Shown: positions 7,432-15,977 of the stretch, in pieces
Numbering within the stretch: position 1 is the stretch's first letter
Layout: the number at the start of each line of letters is the position of its first letter
Assembly: GCA_027943245.1 (NCBI GenBank)
Contig: JANDJZ010000478.1
Span: forward strand, 1 to 15,977
Source of the DNA: Acanthamoeba sp. SK_2022b
Taxonomy: Eukaryota > Discosea > Longamoebia > Acanthamoebidae
Length of the DNA: 15,977 bases
Reading direction: 5' to 3'
The notes under the pieces: model-generated
Seen by the model: only the letters and a program-made list of their open reading frames with translations
The model's database searches: none
What the model was told of the DNA's origin: nothing
Translations under genes and position numbers: made by a program

Positions 7432-7987
7432 ATGAAGGTGATGGTGTGCCTGGACTCGTCTGAAGACGCTCATGAGGTAAGACAAGTCAACATCATCAAC
7501 TCAGGAGTGTTGCTTTTGCCCACCTCGTTTGTGCAGGTTTTCTCTCGATGCTTGGAACTAGTGGGTAGTCGCAAGGAGGAGTGCGAGGTCGTGATCGTGG
7601 GTGTGGCGGAGGTCTACAACCGCAGCAACATCCTCAACGTGCTTAGGGTCGACTTCGACCTGCAGATACTGGACAAGGCCAACAAGTCCATAATCAAAGG
7701 AACAGCAGGTACCTCCTGCTACTGCGCGTGTGTCGCGACGCTTGTTGCTGAACCCCTCCGCTGTAGAGACGCTGGAAGACTTCAAGAAGGAACTTGAGAA
7801 GCGAGGAGTCAATGCTAGCGTGTTGGTAGAGGCGGGCGATCCGCGCGAGAGGATTTGCGAGCTGACCGAGCGCGTGCAGCCCGACCTGGTGTTGATGGGT
7901 CATCGAAGCACCACTCTCGGTCTGGGCAGCGTCGCCCTCCACTGCCTAGAGCACTCTCCATCTTCCTTCTTCATAGTGCGCGTTTAG
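7432..7987 (+). CDS. Universal stress protein (UspA-domain) family protein
   Basis: Three exons, 7432-7476, 7537-7708 and 7767-7987 (TAG), give 145 residues, the usual size of a single Usp domain. The start MKVMVCLDSSEDAHE is the family's first beta strand with its nucleotide-contacting Asp. The middle EVVIVGVAEVYNR, the helix ETLEDFKKELEKRGVNASV and the block EAGDPRERICELTERVQPDL (94-113) follow in the usual order. Next is VLMGHRST and a final strand FFIVRV. ATP-binding members have G-2X-G-9X-G-S/T here. This protein has Gly117 and Gly126-Ser127 but lacks the second Gly (Ser120) and has a shorter loop, so nucleotide binding is doubtful. Splice donors are GTAAGA and GTACCT. The family acts in the cytosol in stress survival; the substrate is unknown. 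Confidence 0.88.
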
Positions 7988-8090
7988 CGCCCAGCATCCT
8001 TCAATGCAGGCGAGTAGCGCTCGTGTAGAGTCTGAAACGCGCAAGGTTATTTTTATTTCTTTGCAAATCAGATCGAGTAGTAGATCCACG

Positions 8091-9885
8091 ATGCAAGCGG
8101 GAGATAGACATCAGGTGCCGGGTCAGGAAGCAGCAGTTGTGGCAGCTGCTCTTGCAGAGGAAGATGAAGACTACGAAGAGGGAGGGTACTACAGCGAGAA
8201 TGGAGAAGAAGACGAAGACGAAGAGGCCGCTGTGTTAGCATACTACTTCGGTGACTGGTTGGTTGTTGCCGCTACGTGGAGGTAATACGCGCTTCATTAA
8301 TCTCGATCTGAGATCGTTCTACAAATTAGTAACATCTTGATCTCCCTGCAGTGCGTTCCCGCAGTTGTCGGTGGTGAGTCGCCGCTGGGCTGCTGGGACA
8401 GAGTCGGTGGAGGGTAGCGGCATGTCGTTCGGCTCCTTGTGGCGAGCCTACACTCGCAGCGCACGAACACCAGGTCCCTTCCCCTGTGCTCGCGTATGTG
8501 TGGGCACGTGGGCTTACCCTTGCACTCGCGTGCTCTCCTGCCCTGCAAAGGTGGCTTCGGACCGTCGCGGGTGTGGCATGCCGTGTTGGGCGAGGCTGCA
8601 CGCAACGCAGTCTTCTTCTTGCCCGTCTACGACAGAATCGTTGGCCCTGTTCTCCCGCCCGAGGCAAGCCCTTCACCGTCGCCCACTACGACGCTTCGTT
8701 ATGCTCACGTCTGTAATGCACACGCACACTCGCGCACATAACGCACAACGCCCAGGTGGCAAACCGACCGTTCTGGCGACGTTATGAGGCGAAGCGTCTG
8801 TTCGAGACCGTTGCAGGCGCCGTCCTCTACCGACCCTTCCGTCTGGTCCTCAACCGCCTGCAGGGTCAAGTGGTGCGCCTCCACAAAGCCACAGAACCAC
8901 TGCAGCTCGAGGCCCGCCCGCGTTCCTAACGGGTCGTCGCGTCGCTGCTTGTGATCGCGATGTGCGTGCAGCCAGTCGCGGGCGACGGGTACCGGTACAC
9001 CGGCCTGTTTCAGGGACTGTACGTAGCGTGGAAGCAGGAGGGGTGGAGCCTGTTCACGCGCAATCTGCCGATCGAGGTGTTGAGCAACGTCGTCTACAAC
9101 TTCTCTCAGGACGCCGTCTTCTCCTGCGGGTACGTGACGCGTGCTTGCTTACAAGAGAGAGAGAGAGAGAGACTGATGTCTTGGTGGCGGCGCACGTCGT
9201 TAAGGATCGCGTCGCGGCTGCATCGATTCCTGCCCAGCACGGAGCGCGAGCTGGTGCAGTACATCCGATCGTGGGCGCTGGAGGTTTTCGAGAACATCGT
9301 GTGCATGAACGCAAGCTATCTCCTCACATGGCCACTGCACGTCGTCGCCTGTCGACTGGACACAGAAGGTGCGCTCGCTTTCGTGACGTCGCGTTGCCTG
9401 TTCTGTTGCCTTCCCCGCTCATGTTCTGGTCTCCTGCCATTGCAAAGAGTTTGGCACAGTCAAGTACGCTGGCGCGCTGGACTGCGCGCGGCACCTGTTC
9501 CAACACGAAGGCATTTCTGGGTTTTACAAGGTACCACTGCACGCAACGTAGCGACGAGAATCACGCAAGGCGAGAGTGGGATGACGTTCGTACGCGTATC
9601 ATGACAATATGGTCATATGGGATGCAGGGCTGTCTTCCCGAGATGCTGCGTGCGAGCCTTGCCGAGCTGGTGTTCAGCGGATCCGTGGCCGCCCTCATGG
9701 GCACGCTCTTTGGCTTTGCCTACCGTGGAGGTGCCTACGACGACGAAGACGAGGAGGACGAAGAGGAGTACGACAACCGCGAGCTCGAGTGGCACGGGGC
9801 CTCTGACGAGGACAACGCCAACATCGTGACGGCGCCCGACCAAGGCGAGCATCAGGAGGACACTGACATCGAGGCACTCGACTAA
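8091..9885 (+). CDS. Diverged mitochondrial carrier-fold protein (MTCH/SLC25-like) with acidic tails
   Basis: The best model has seven exons: 8091-8281, 8352-8473, 8551-8663, 8756-8872, 8972-9368, 9448-9530 and 9628-9885 (TAA), which sum in frame to 426 residues. Carrier-type repeats are visible: GSLWRAY; RVWHAVLGEAARNAVFFLP; YTGLFQGLYVAWKQEGWSLF; and YAGALDCARHLFQHEGISGF followed by KGCLPEMLRASLAELVFSG. The usual PX[DE]XX[KR] signature is degenerate (WPLHVVACRLDTE; YRPFRLVLNRLQ). This is typical of outer-membrane MTCH, Ugo1 or SLC25A46 relatives rather than solute transporters. Both ends are strongly acidic (EEDEDYEEG near residue 22-32; DDEDEEDEEEYD near the end). Weak points: the exon 2 donor (GTCCCT, or alternatives within 40 nt) and the exon 3 donor, where GAG|GCAAGC implies a GC-AG intron. 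A (AG) run at 9154-9172 is kept in frame as RERERER or may lie in a small intron. The start could also be the ATG at 8004. Confidence 0.7.
9154..9172 (+). repeat. (AG)n dinucleotide run inside the carrier-like gene
   Basis: About nine AG units. Read through, they encode Glu-Arg repeats between two carrier segments. A GTACGT just upstream (9129) could start a short intron that removes them, with AG|ACTGATG as acceptor in the same phase. Either reading keeps the frame open, so the sequence alone does not decide. Confidence 0.75.
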
Positions 9886-9941
9886 GGATGGTCTTGATCA
9901 CTGTTGAGTGAGGCAGCGCTGGTTGTTTTCTTTTTTCTTTT

Positions 9942-9947
9942 TTTATT
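9942..9947 (-). terminator. Polyadenylation signal AATAAA of MTR4
   Basis: AATAAA on the minus strand, 34 bp after the MTR4 stop at 9982 and only 57 bp past the stop of the convergent carrier-like gene, within a pyrimidine-rich tract of the plus strand. The two 3' untranslated regions very probably overlap. Confidence 0.55.
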
Positions 9948-9981
9948 AGCTGTTCATCGGATTCCAAGGTCGACTGTCGCT

Positions 9982-12900
9982 TTAGAGGTAGAGCGAGACG
10001 GCGAAGACGATGTCCCTCTTGATCATGTTGATGCCCTCCGCGAACTTGGACTCGAGTTCGGTGTTACCGATGGCCTTGGACGCCGAGCACAGCTGCCGCA
10101 GCAGCTCCTCCAAACGCCTCATCGTACGGATGATGCTTCCTGCACATTACATCACACCACACCACTCCGTAAGACACGCGTGTGTCCTTGCCGCCATTGT
10201 GGTGGCGGTGGCGGTGGCTTTGGGGGGGGGAGGGAGTACCCTCGAAGATGTTGGTCATCTTGCAGATGTCGGCGAACTTGGCGCCCTTGCACCAGGCGTA
10301 GACGATGTCCATCATGTGTGGCTTGAACTTCTCGACGTAGTCTTCGACCTCCATGGGCAGCTTGCACTCCTGCGAGATCGTCGCGATCTTGCGGGCGGCG
10401 TCCTGCAGCGACCGGAGCGGGCCGGCCAGCTCGTCGGCCAGCTTCTGCGCCGAGTCGTTCTTCTCCTCGAACACGAAGCAGCTCATCAACGGCACGATTT
10501 GCTCGACTGCACGGGCGTCGCCAACGCGGGGTGAGTCCAATGGTCAAAGCGAGTCATGCGGCGAGGTGGGCAGACAGTACCGTTGAGGTCGTTCAGCACG
10601 CCGGTGAAGATGAGCTCGGTGAGCACGAGCTCGTCGGCGGAGCTGATCTCGCAGGCCACGCGTCCCTTGAGCTCGATGATGTTGTCTACGCGCCAAGGAG
10701 CGGAGGAGGAGGTCAGACAACGAGGAGGGGGGGATGGGGCAAGAAGCGGAGAGGCGGAGGGTCTTACCCTTGTTGGTGAGGCCGAGTCGCCGCAACACGC
10801 GCTTCATGCACTTGAGCTGGTCCTTGAGCACGATGCCCTCCGCGCCCTTGATCTGCTTCCTCAGCAGCTTGATCTCGTTCTCCGCGTCCTGCACCGCACG
10901 CAAAACACAACAACAAGACAACACCCCAAAAGCCCACGTGAGCGTCCACGCAGTCCCAACAAATAAATAGATATAAATAACATAATATAAACAAATGTGG
11001 TGGTCGTGTTGATGTCGCGCACCATCTTCTTCACGAAGAGAGCGTAGCGATCCTCCAGCGACGGGTCCTTGAAGGCCGGGTTGCTGTTGAGGCGGTCCTC
11101 CAGCATTTCGATTTTCTGCACCGCACCATAAGCATGAGCCATCGTGGGACGTGTGCGCGTGCGTGTGTTGTGCGTGTGCGTGCTTGTATTGGGGAGGTGG
11201 GGTGAGTGTACCCTGATGATCTTCTTGAAGTCGTCGTCCTCGATGTGCATGTCCTCGATCGGGTCGAGCAGGGGCACGCCGTCCTTGAATCGCTTGTGGA
11301 CCTCGGCCAGCGTCTTGCCCACGCTCTTCCTCGCGTCCGCAGTGCGCAGGTCCTTGGGGACGAAGACGCGCACCGAGCTGATGCTCTCGATCAGCGGCAG
11401 CAGCACCGGCACCACCTCGATCTGGCCCTCTGCACGCCGATGGGTTGGTTGTTTAATTGTCAGTTGTTGTTGTTGTTGTTGTAGCGACGCGGTTGTACCT
11501 TGACCGGGCGGGCAGGGCTTGGGCGTGAAGACCTTGATGCTGGGATCGACCGGCGCGCACTTGAGGAGCACGTCGACGATGTAGTGGCCTCCGCTGCCCA
11601 TGCCTCGATCGTCGTGGCCCGCCTTTTTCTGTTGTTGGCGGAGGAGGAGTGAGGCGTGAGTACTCTGCGTTGCGTTGTGTACATTGGGGGGGGAGGTCGT
11701 GGCGTGTGCGTTGGTATACCTGGAAGTTGACCACGACGCCCCAGCCCCACTCGTTCTTGCCCTCGGTGACCTTGACGAGCCGGCCGGGCTGCAGGAAGGG
11801 GAGGCAGTAGATGGGCTGGTTCATCGTGTCGACAAACACTCGCCTGAGCTTCTGCAGCTGCTCCCGCAGCATGTAGTACTCCTCCACGATCTCCTCGTTC
11901 TGCACGGCCATCTCCCGCTTGACCTTCTCCTCCAGGTCGAGCAGCTTCTTTTCCTTCACGGGCAGCGATCTGTCGTGCGGTAACCGTCAGCGCACGCATC
12001 GCTCACGAAACAGGGGAGGGAGGGAGGGAGAGAGGCTTGCATACTTGTCGCTTTGGAATTGGTGGAAGGACTTCTTGATGAGGTACTCGGGATCGACGCC
12101 CTCCACGCGCAGCAGGTTGAGGAGCATGTTGTAGCCCAGGTGGAAGCTCGAGTTGAGGGCGTCGGCCTTACCCATCAGCATGCCCTTGGCTAGTCATCGC
12201 GTCATTGCAACCACACGCACACACGCACGCACACAGACGAGAGCGCGCCAACCGAGAAGCGGTGTGAGGCAATGCCCCGCCTTGTCACGTTTCTCCGCGC
12301 TGAGATCGGGAAGGGAGAGGAAGAGATACCAGTTTGGGGCTCCATCTTCTCGTCGACCATCATGATGACGATACCCCTGTCATCGAGACCTCGGCGACCG
12401 GCTCGACCCGACATCTGTCGTTTATTTATTTATTTATTATTTTCTGGGTCAGTTCCAGACCTCCAAGACACGAAAACGAAGAAGGCAGAGGAGGAGTGGG
12501 CGTGAACCTGAATGTACTCGCCGGAGGAGATGACGCGGAACTGAGAGCCGTCGAACTTGCGCACGTTGGTGAACACGACCGTCTTGGCAGGCATGTTAAG
12601 GCCCATGGCGAACGTCTCCGTGGCAAACAGGCACTGTGCGCCACAAAAAAAAGGGGGAGGCTCGAGGGTTGAGACAACCAACGACGAGGAGAGACCGAAA
12701 GCGAACGGAGGTGTCACCTTGAGCAGTCCCTCCTGAAACAGGATCTCGATGACCTCCTTGAGGATGGGCAGGAGACCACCGTGATGGATGCCGATGCCGC
12801 GCTTGAGCAGAGGCAAGATGTGCTCCACCTGTGGCAGCTTCTTGTCGTCGTCCGAGAGCGAGTCGATGGCGTTGAAGAACACTGGTCACACAGAGCCGAG

Positions 12901-14580
12901 ACATCGCACGTGAGCAATAATATTTTTAATTTCAATTAAATAAATAATTAATTCATTAATTAAAAAATCTACTTTGGCACAAGGCGCCACATACCTGACT
13001 CGACCAGCTTCTTCTCGTCGTCTGTGTTGAGGTCGAGCTTGCTCATCTGCAGGGCCATGCCCTCGCAATCCTTTTTGCTGAAGCTGAAGACGATGACCGG
13101 CTGGTAGTTGCGCTCCATGATCATCTTCACGATCTTGTAGCAGTCCGACCCGGTGTTCCTCCTGTTGCCGCCGCGGCTGCCGTCGCGATGGCCCTTGCCG
13201 CCGCCCGCGCGGCCGCCGCCTCGGCTTCCCGACATGGCTTCGCCCGCGGCCAACACAGCTGTAGCGACAAGGTAACACGCAAGTGTGTTAGCGCTCGAGC
13301 CACGCCAATTGCCATCACGATCGATGACATACACAGACAATCATCAACGTCGAGCTCGAGCAGCGGAAAGACGCGGTACCGAGGGCCTTCTGGAAATTGT
13401 CCTCCCTGAAGGTGGACTTCTCGTCCACGACGAGGAAGAGACCGTCGCCGCCGGCAGGGAAGATGTAGTGCTGGAGCGGAGTGGGACGATAGTCGGTGTA
13501 GACGACGTGGCACGGTTGATTGTGCAGCGAGGCGATCCAATCCGTGAACTCGACGGCGTTAGGCAGCGTCGCAGACAAGAACACGTATCGCACCTGTAGC
13601 CCGACGACAACGGCGTGAGTAAGAAGGCAAAACGTGATAGGCAGGCCACATGTAATAAGAATACTAATGGGTGAATAAGTTTTTATATTTTTCTATAAAA
13701 AACAAAGTGGAGTACGCACCTTGTCGGGCAGAAGGATGAGGGTCTCTTCCCACACGACACCACGCTCGAGATCGCGCATGTAGTGAATCTCGTCGAAGAC
13801 AACCCAGGCCACCTCGCGCATGACCTCGGAGCCGCGGTAGAGCATGTTTCGAAGGATCTCGGTGGTCATCACGAGACAGCTGGCGGATGGATTGATGGTG
13901 ACGTCTCCCGTCATGAGGCCCACGTCCTTGAACTCCTCCAGCAGTTCACGATACTTCTGATTGGAGAGGGCCTTGATGGGAGATGTGTAGATGACTCGCT
14001 GCCGATCGCGCAAACCCATGGCGATGGCATACTCGGCCACCACGGTCTTACCGGCTGACGTATGAGCCGACACCAGCACCGAATCGCCACGCTCAAGGCA
14101 TGCGATGGACAGGCGTTGGAAGGGATCAAGTGTGAACGGGTACTTGCGGACGGGATCGACAGGATCGGGCGGATTCATCAGTTGCCGCATGCCCTCTTCA
14201 CCGCCTGGCACCTCGAACCCGACAGGAATGGACACCTCATGCTTGCACGCCACGTATGATCGTAGGTTTGCGTCCTGCTCCTTCGGCGTTTCCTCCTTCG
14301 CGGCATTGTCGTTCTTGATTTGCTTGTCCATCTCCATCTCCTTTTTCAAAATCTGAGCCTCTCGTTCCTCTTCGGCCTCTTCATCCATCCGCTCCTTCTC
14401 CTCTTTTTCGTTTGTCTTATGCTGATGGCTCTCCTCGATTCGCTGCCGCTTGGCCGGCGTCTGCTGGACCGGGCTCGATTCGGCGACCGATGTGTTGGTG
14501 CCGATCGAACTACGAGCCTGCCTCTTGCCGGATGAGGTTTGGAAGACGTCGAATGCACCAGGCTCCCCAAACAGATCCAT
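9982..14580 (-). CDS. MTR4: MTR4 (MTREX/SKIV2L2) nuclear exosome RNA helicase, complete
   Basis: Fifteen exons join in phase to 1066 residues (human 1042, yeast 1073): 14580-13720, 13593-13380, 13258-12995, 12881-12718, 12633-12508, 12414-12330, 12189-12045, 11969-11720, 11628-11499, 11429-11212, 11115-11023, 10888-10768, 10685-10581, 10506-10240, 10139-9982. It is a 3'-to-5' RNA helicase that feeds RNA to the nuclear exosome, including in 5.8S rRNA (ITS2) processing and TRAMP-type surveillance. Visible: nuclear-type AKRQRIEE (43-50), Walker [11 protein letters not shown] (171-180), DEIH (263-266), SAT (294-296), HHGG (479-482), SGRAGRRG (545-552), the arch with LQPGRLVKV and GWGVVVNF, and a C-terminal DSHCT domain ending FAVSLYL. 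All catalytic residues are present. The start is the first [16 protein letters not shown], matching the human start MADAFGDELFSVF; the frame is open upstream only to a TAG at about 14665. A Gly/Arg-rich insert sits near 368-395. Confidence 0.96.
12903..12994 (-). other. MTR4: AT-rich MTR4 intron 3
   Basis: The intron between exons 3 and 4 (12994-12882; donor GTATGT, acceptor GACCAG) contains an unusually AT-rich core at about 12917-12970 made of TAATTAAT and AAATAAAT words, unlike the GC-rich introns beside it. It lies just outside the duplicated arm. No coding content or mobile-element ends are visible. Confidence 0.6.
13271..14358 (-). repeat. MTR4: Inverted repeat arm A (within MTR4 exons 1-2 and introns 1-2)
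   Basis: On the minus strand this segment runs from GCTCAGATTTTG (in exon 1, at residue 76) through intron 1 and exon 2 into intron 2. It matches positions 14891-15977 on the plus strand almost base for base. The right-hand limit in exon 1 is sharp; the other limit is set by the end of the window, so the arm may be longer. Confidence 0.95.
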
Positions 14581-14890
14581 TTCTCCTTCTTCCTCTACCT
14601 CAGAATCTTGATTTGCAGATGAGATCGAAGATGCAAGGCGGGAAAGAAACGCGAACAAATTCTATTTCACACTTTTTTCTTGGCACGCAAGGAAGCAAGG
14701 AATGCAGGCAATGTCCCGAGGACTTATCCCATCAAACCTGGGAAAAGGCCTGAAGAGAACCAAAAGAGGAAAAGAAGACTTTTATTTACAACGCCTACAC
14801 AACACTACGACGAGGATGACGCTGAAGCTGACGATGAAGAAGAGGAAAACGATGCTGACCGAATGATGCTGATGACGATGTAGAAACGAA
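14581..14890. other. Spacer between MTR4 and its inverted copy
   Basis: These 310 bp lie between the MTR4 start and arm B, and together with 14359-14580 form the unique 532-bp spacer. On the minus strand this is the MTR4 promoter. On the plus strand an open frame (14680-14883) ends with a coding-looking acidic stretch, YDEDDAEADDEEEENDAD, after a basic KPGKRPEENQKRKRR. That could be the start of the second, divergent gene, but it is in a different frame from the helicase and meets a TAG at 14881-14883. No TATA box is convincing on either strand. Confidence 0.5.
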
Positions 14891-15977
14891 GCTCAGATTT
14901 TGAAAAAGGAGATGGAGATGGACAAGCAAATCAAGAACGACAATGCCGCGAGGAGAAACGCCGAAGAGGCAGGACGCAAACCTACGATCATACGTGGCGT
15001 GCAAGCATGGGGTATCCATTCCTGTCGGGTTCGAGGTGCCAGGCGGTGAAGAGGGCATGCGGCAACTGATGAATCCGCCCGATCCTGTCGATCCCGTCCG
15101 CAAGTACCCGTTCACACTTGATCCCTTCCAACGCCTGTCCATCGCATGCCTTGAGCGTGGCGATTCGGTGCTGGTGTCGGCTCATACGTCAGCCGGTAAG
15201 ACCGTGGTGGCCGAGTATGCCATCGCCATGGGTTTGCGCGATCGGCAGCGAGTCATCTACACATCTCCCATCAAGGCCCTCTCCAATCAGAAGTATCGTG
15301 AACTGCTGGAGGAGTTCAAGGATGTGGGCCTCATGACGGGAGACGTCACCATCAATCCATCCGCCAGCTGTCTCGTGATGACCACCGAGATCCTTCGAAA
15401 CATGCTCTACCGCGGCTCCGAGGTCATGCGCGAGGTGGCCTGGGTTGTCTTCGACGAGATTCACTACATGCGCGATCTCGAGCGTGGTGTCGTGTGGGAA
15501 GAGACCCTCATCCTTCTGCCCGACAAGGTGCGCACTCCACTTTGTTTTTTTTATAGAAAAATATAAAAACTTATTCACCCATTAGTATTCTTATTACAAG
15601 TGGCCTGCCTATCACGTTCTGCCTTCTTACTCACGCCGTTGTCGTCGGGCTACAGGTGCGATACGTGTTCTTGTCTGCGACGCTGCCTAACGCCGTCGAG
15701 TTCACGGATTGGATCGCCTCGCTGCACAATCAACCGTGCCACGTCGTCTACACCGACTATCGTCCCACTCCGCTCCAGCACTACATCTTCCCTGCCGGCG
15801 GCGACGGTCTCTTCCTCGTCGTGGACGAGAAGTCCACCTTCAGGGAGGACAATTTCCAGAAGGCCCTCGGTACCGCGTCTTTCCGCTGCTCGAGCTCGAC
15901 GTTGATGATTGTCTGTCCATGTCATCGATCGTGATGGCAATTGGCGTGGCTCGAGCGCTAACACACTTGCGTGTTAC
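14891..15977 (+). repeat. Inverted repeat arm B (second copy of the MTR4 5' region)
   Basis: Near-identical reverse copy of 14358-13271. Differences I can count: two single-base deletions and a local AG/GA swap at about 14948-14972, GAG to GGG and GTG to GTA near 15009-15015, GAC to GAT near 15323, intron changes (donor GTGCGT to GTGCGC, T6 to T8, two point changes), and GT to CC near 15914. That is about 1% divergence, spread over exon and intron alike. The match continues to the last base of the window. Confidence 0.95.
14943..15977 (+). pseudogene. Second MTR4-like helicase copy, 5' part, divergent and possibly broken
   Basis: From 14943 the frame reads the MTR4 helicase segment with one amino-acid change (CKHE to CKHG): exon 14943-15527, intron 15528-15655, exon 15656-15869, then intron to the window edge. 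Walker A ([10 protein letters not shown]), DEIH and SAT motifs are intact and the splice junctions match MTR4. Upstream, the duplicated residues [16 protein letters not shown] are in another frame, because two single-base deletions shift the reading, and the MTR4-specific first 75 residues are replaced by unrelated sequence. An ATG at 14943 (MPRGETPK) could start a protein lacking the usual N-terminus. It may be a decaying copy, a working paralogue with a different start, or an assembly artefact. The rest of the gene lies outside the window. Confidence 0.6.

Noticed and set aside
6983..7435. Overlapping 121- and 145-codon frames between SNARE and stress-protein genes
   Set aside because: They span a TATA box, lack any family motif, and lie where a promoter is expected.
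14581..14658. Upstream extension of MTR4 to a TTG codon
   Set aside because: No ATG exists in the extension; the ATG at 14580 gives an N-terminus matching the family.
1..15977. tRNA, rRNA, CRISPR array, transposon ends
   Set aside because: No T-loop consensus in a tRNA context, no regular repeat-spacer pattern, no transposase or terminal repeat other than the MTR4 inverted arms, which contain only host gene sequence.

Overview
This is nuclear DNA of a GC-rich, intron-rich eukaryotic microbe. Short GT-AG introns (mostly 45-130 nt, donors such as GTGCGT, GTACGT and GTATGT) interrupt nearly every gene, neighbouring genes are packed closely on both strands, and no bacterial operon signal is visible. 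The look fits an amoebozoan, most likely Acanthamoeba or a close relative. That assignment is inferred from gene style and protein resemblance and was not tested. All exon joins were worked out by hand from splice consensus, reading frame and remembered family sequences.

Layout. Positions 1-457 hold the doubtful end of an acidic, coiled-coil-like reading frame. Positions 458-2904 form a 2.4-kb stretch without a convincing protein gene; it carries a (CAA)11 run, a 48-bp tandem duplication, and a TATA box followed by a perfect UUCG-loop hairpin (possible non-coding RNA). From 2905 to 6499 three genes lie head to tail on the minus strand: a 109-residue SBDS-domain protein like yeast Rtc3, the ribosome assembly factor RRS1 (315 residues, 6 exons), and an MMADHC/CblD cobalamin-trafficking homologue (222 residues, 5 exons). 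The last is head to head with a plus-strand Qa-type SNARE that has no membrane anchor and ends in a CaaX box (CVLS). Next on the plus strand come a universal stress protein (145 residues, TATA box) and a diverged mitochondrial-carrier (MTCH/SLC25-like) protein with acidic tails. Convergent with it, 9982-14580 on the minus strand is a complete MTR4 exosome helicase (15 exons, 1066 residues).

Right edge. From 14891 to the window end a second, inverted copy of the 5' part of the MTR4 gene runs on the plus strand. The two arms (about 1.09 kb each, differing at only about a dozen places, introns included) flank a 532-bp unique spacer. The second copy has a different upstream sequence and two single-base deletions near its start, so it is a recent inverted duplication, a broken or alternative MTR4 gene, or an assembly artefact.

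Functional themes. MTR4 and RRS1 both act in large-subunit ribosome maturation, and the SBDS-domain protein is related in fold to a ribosome maturation factor, but adjacency in a eukaryote is weak evidence of a joint job. The other genes serve B12 handling, membrane fusion, stress and mitochondria.
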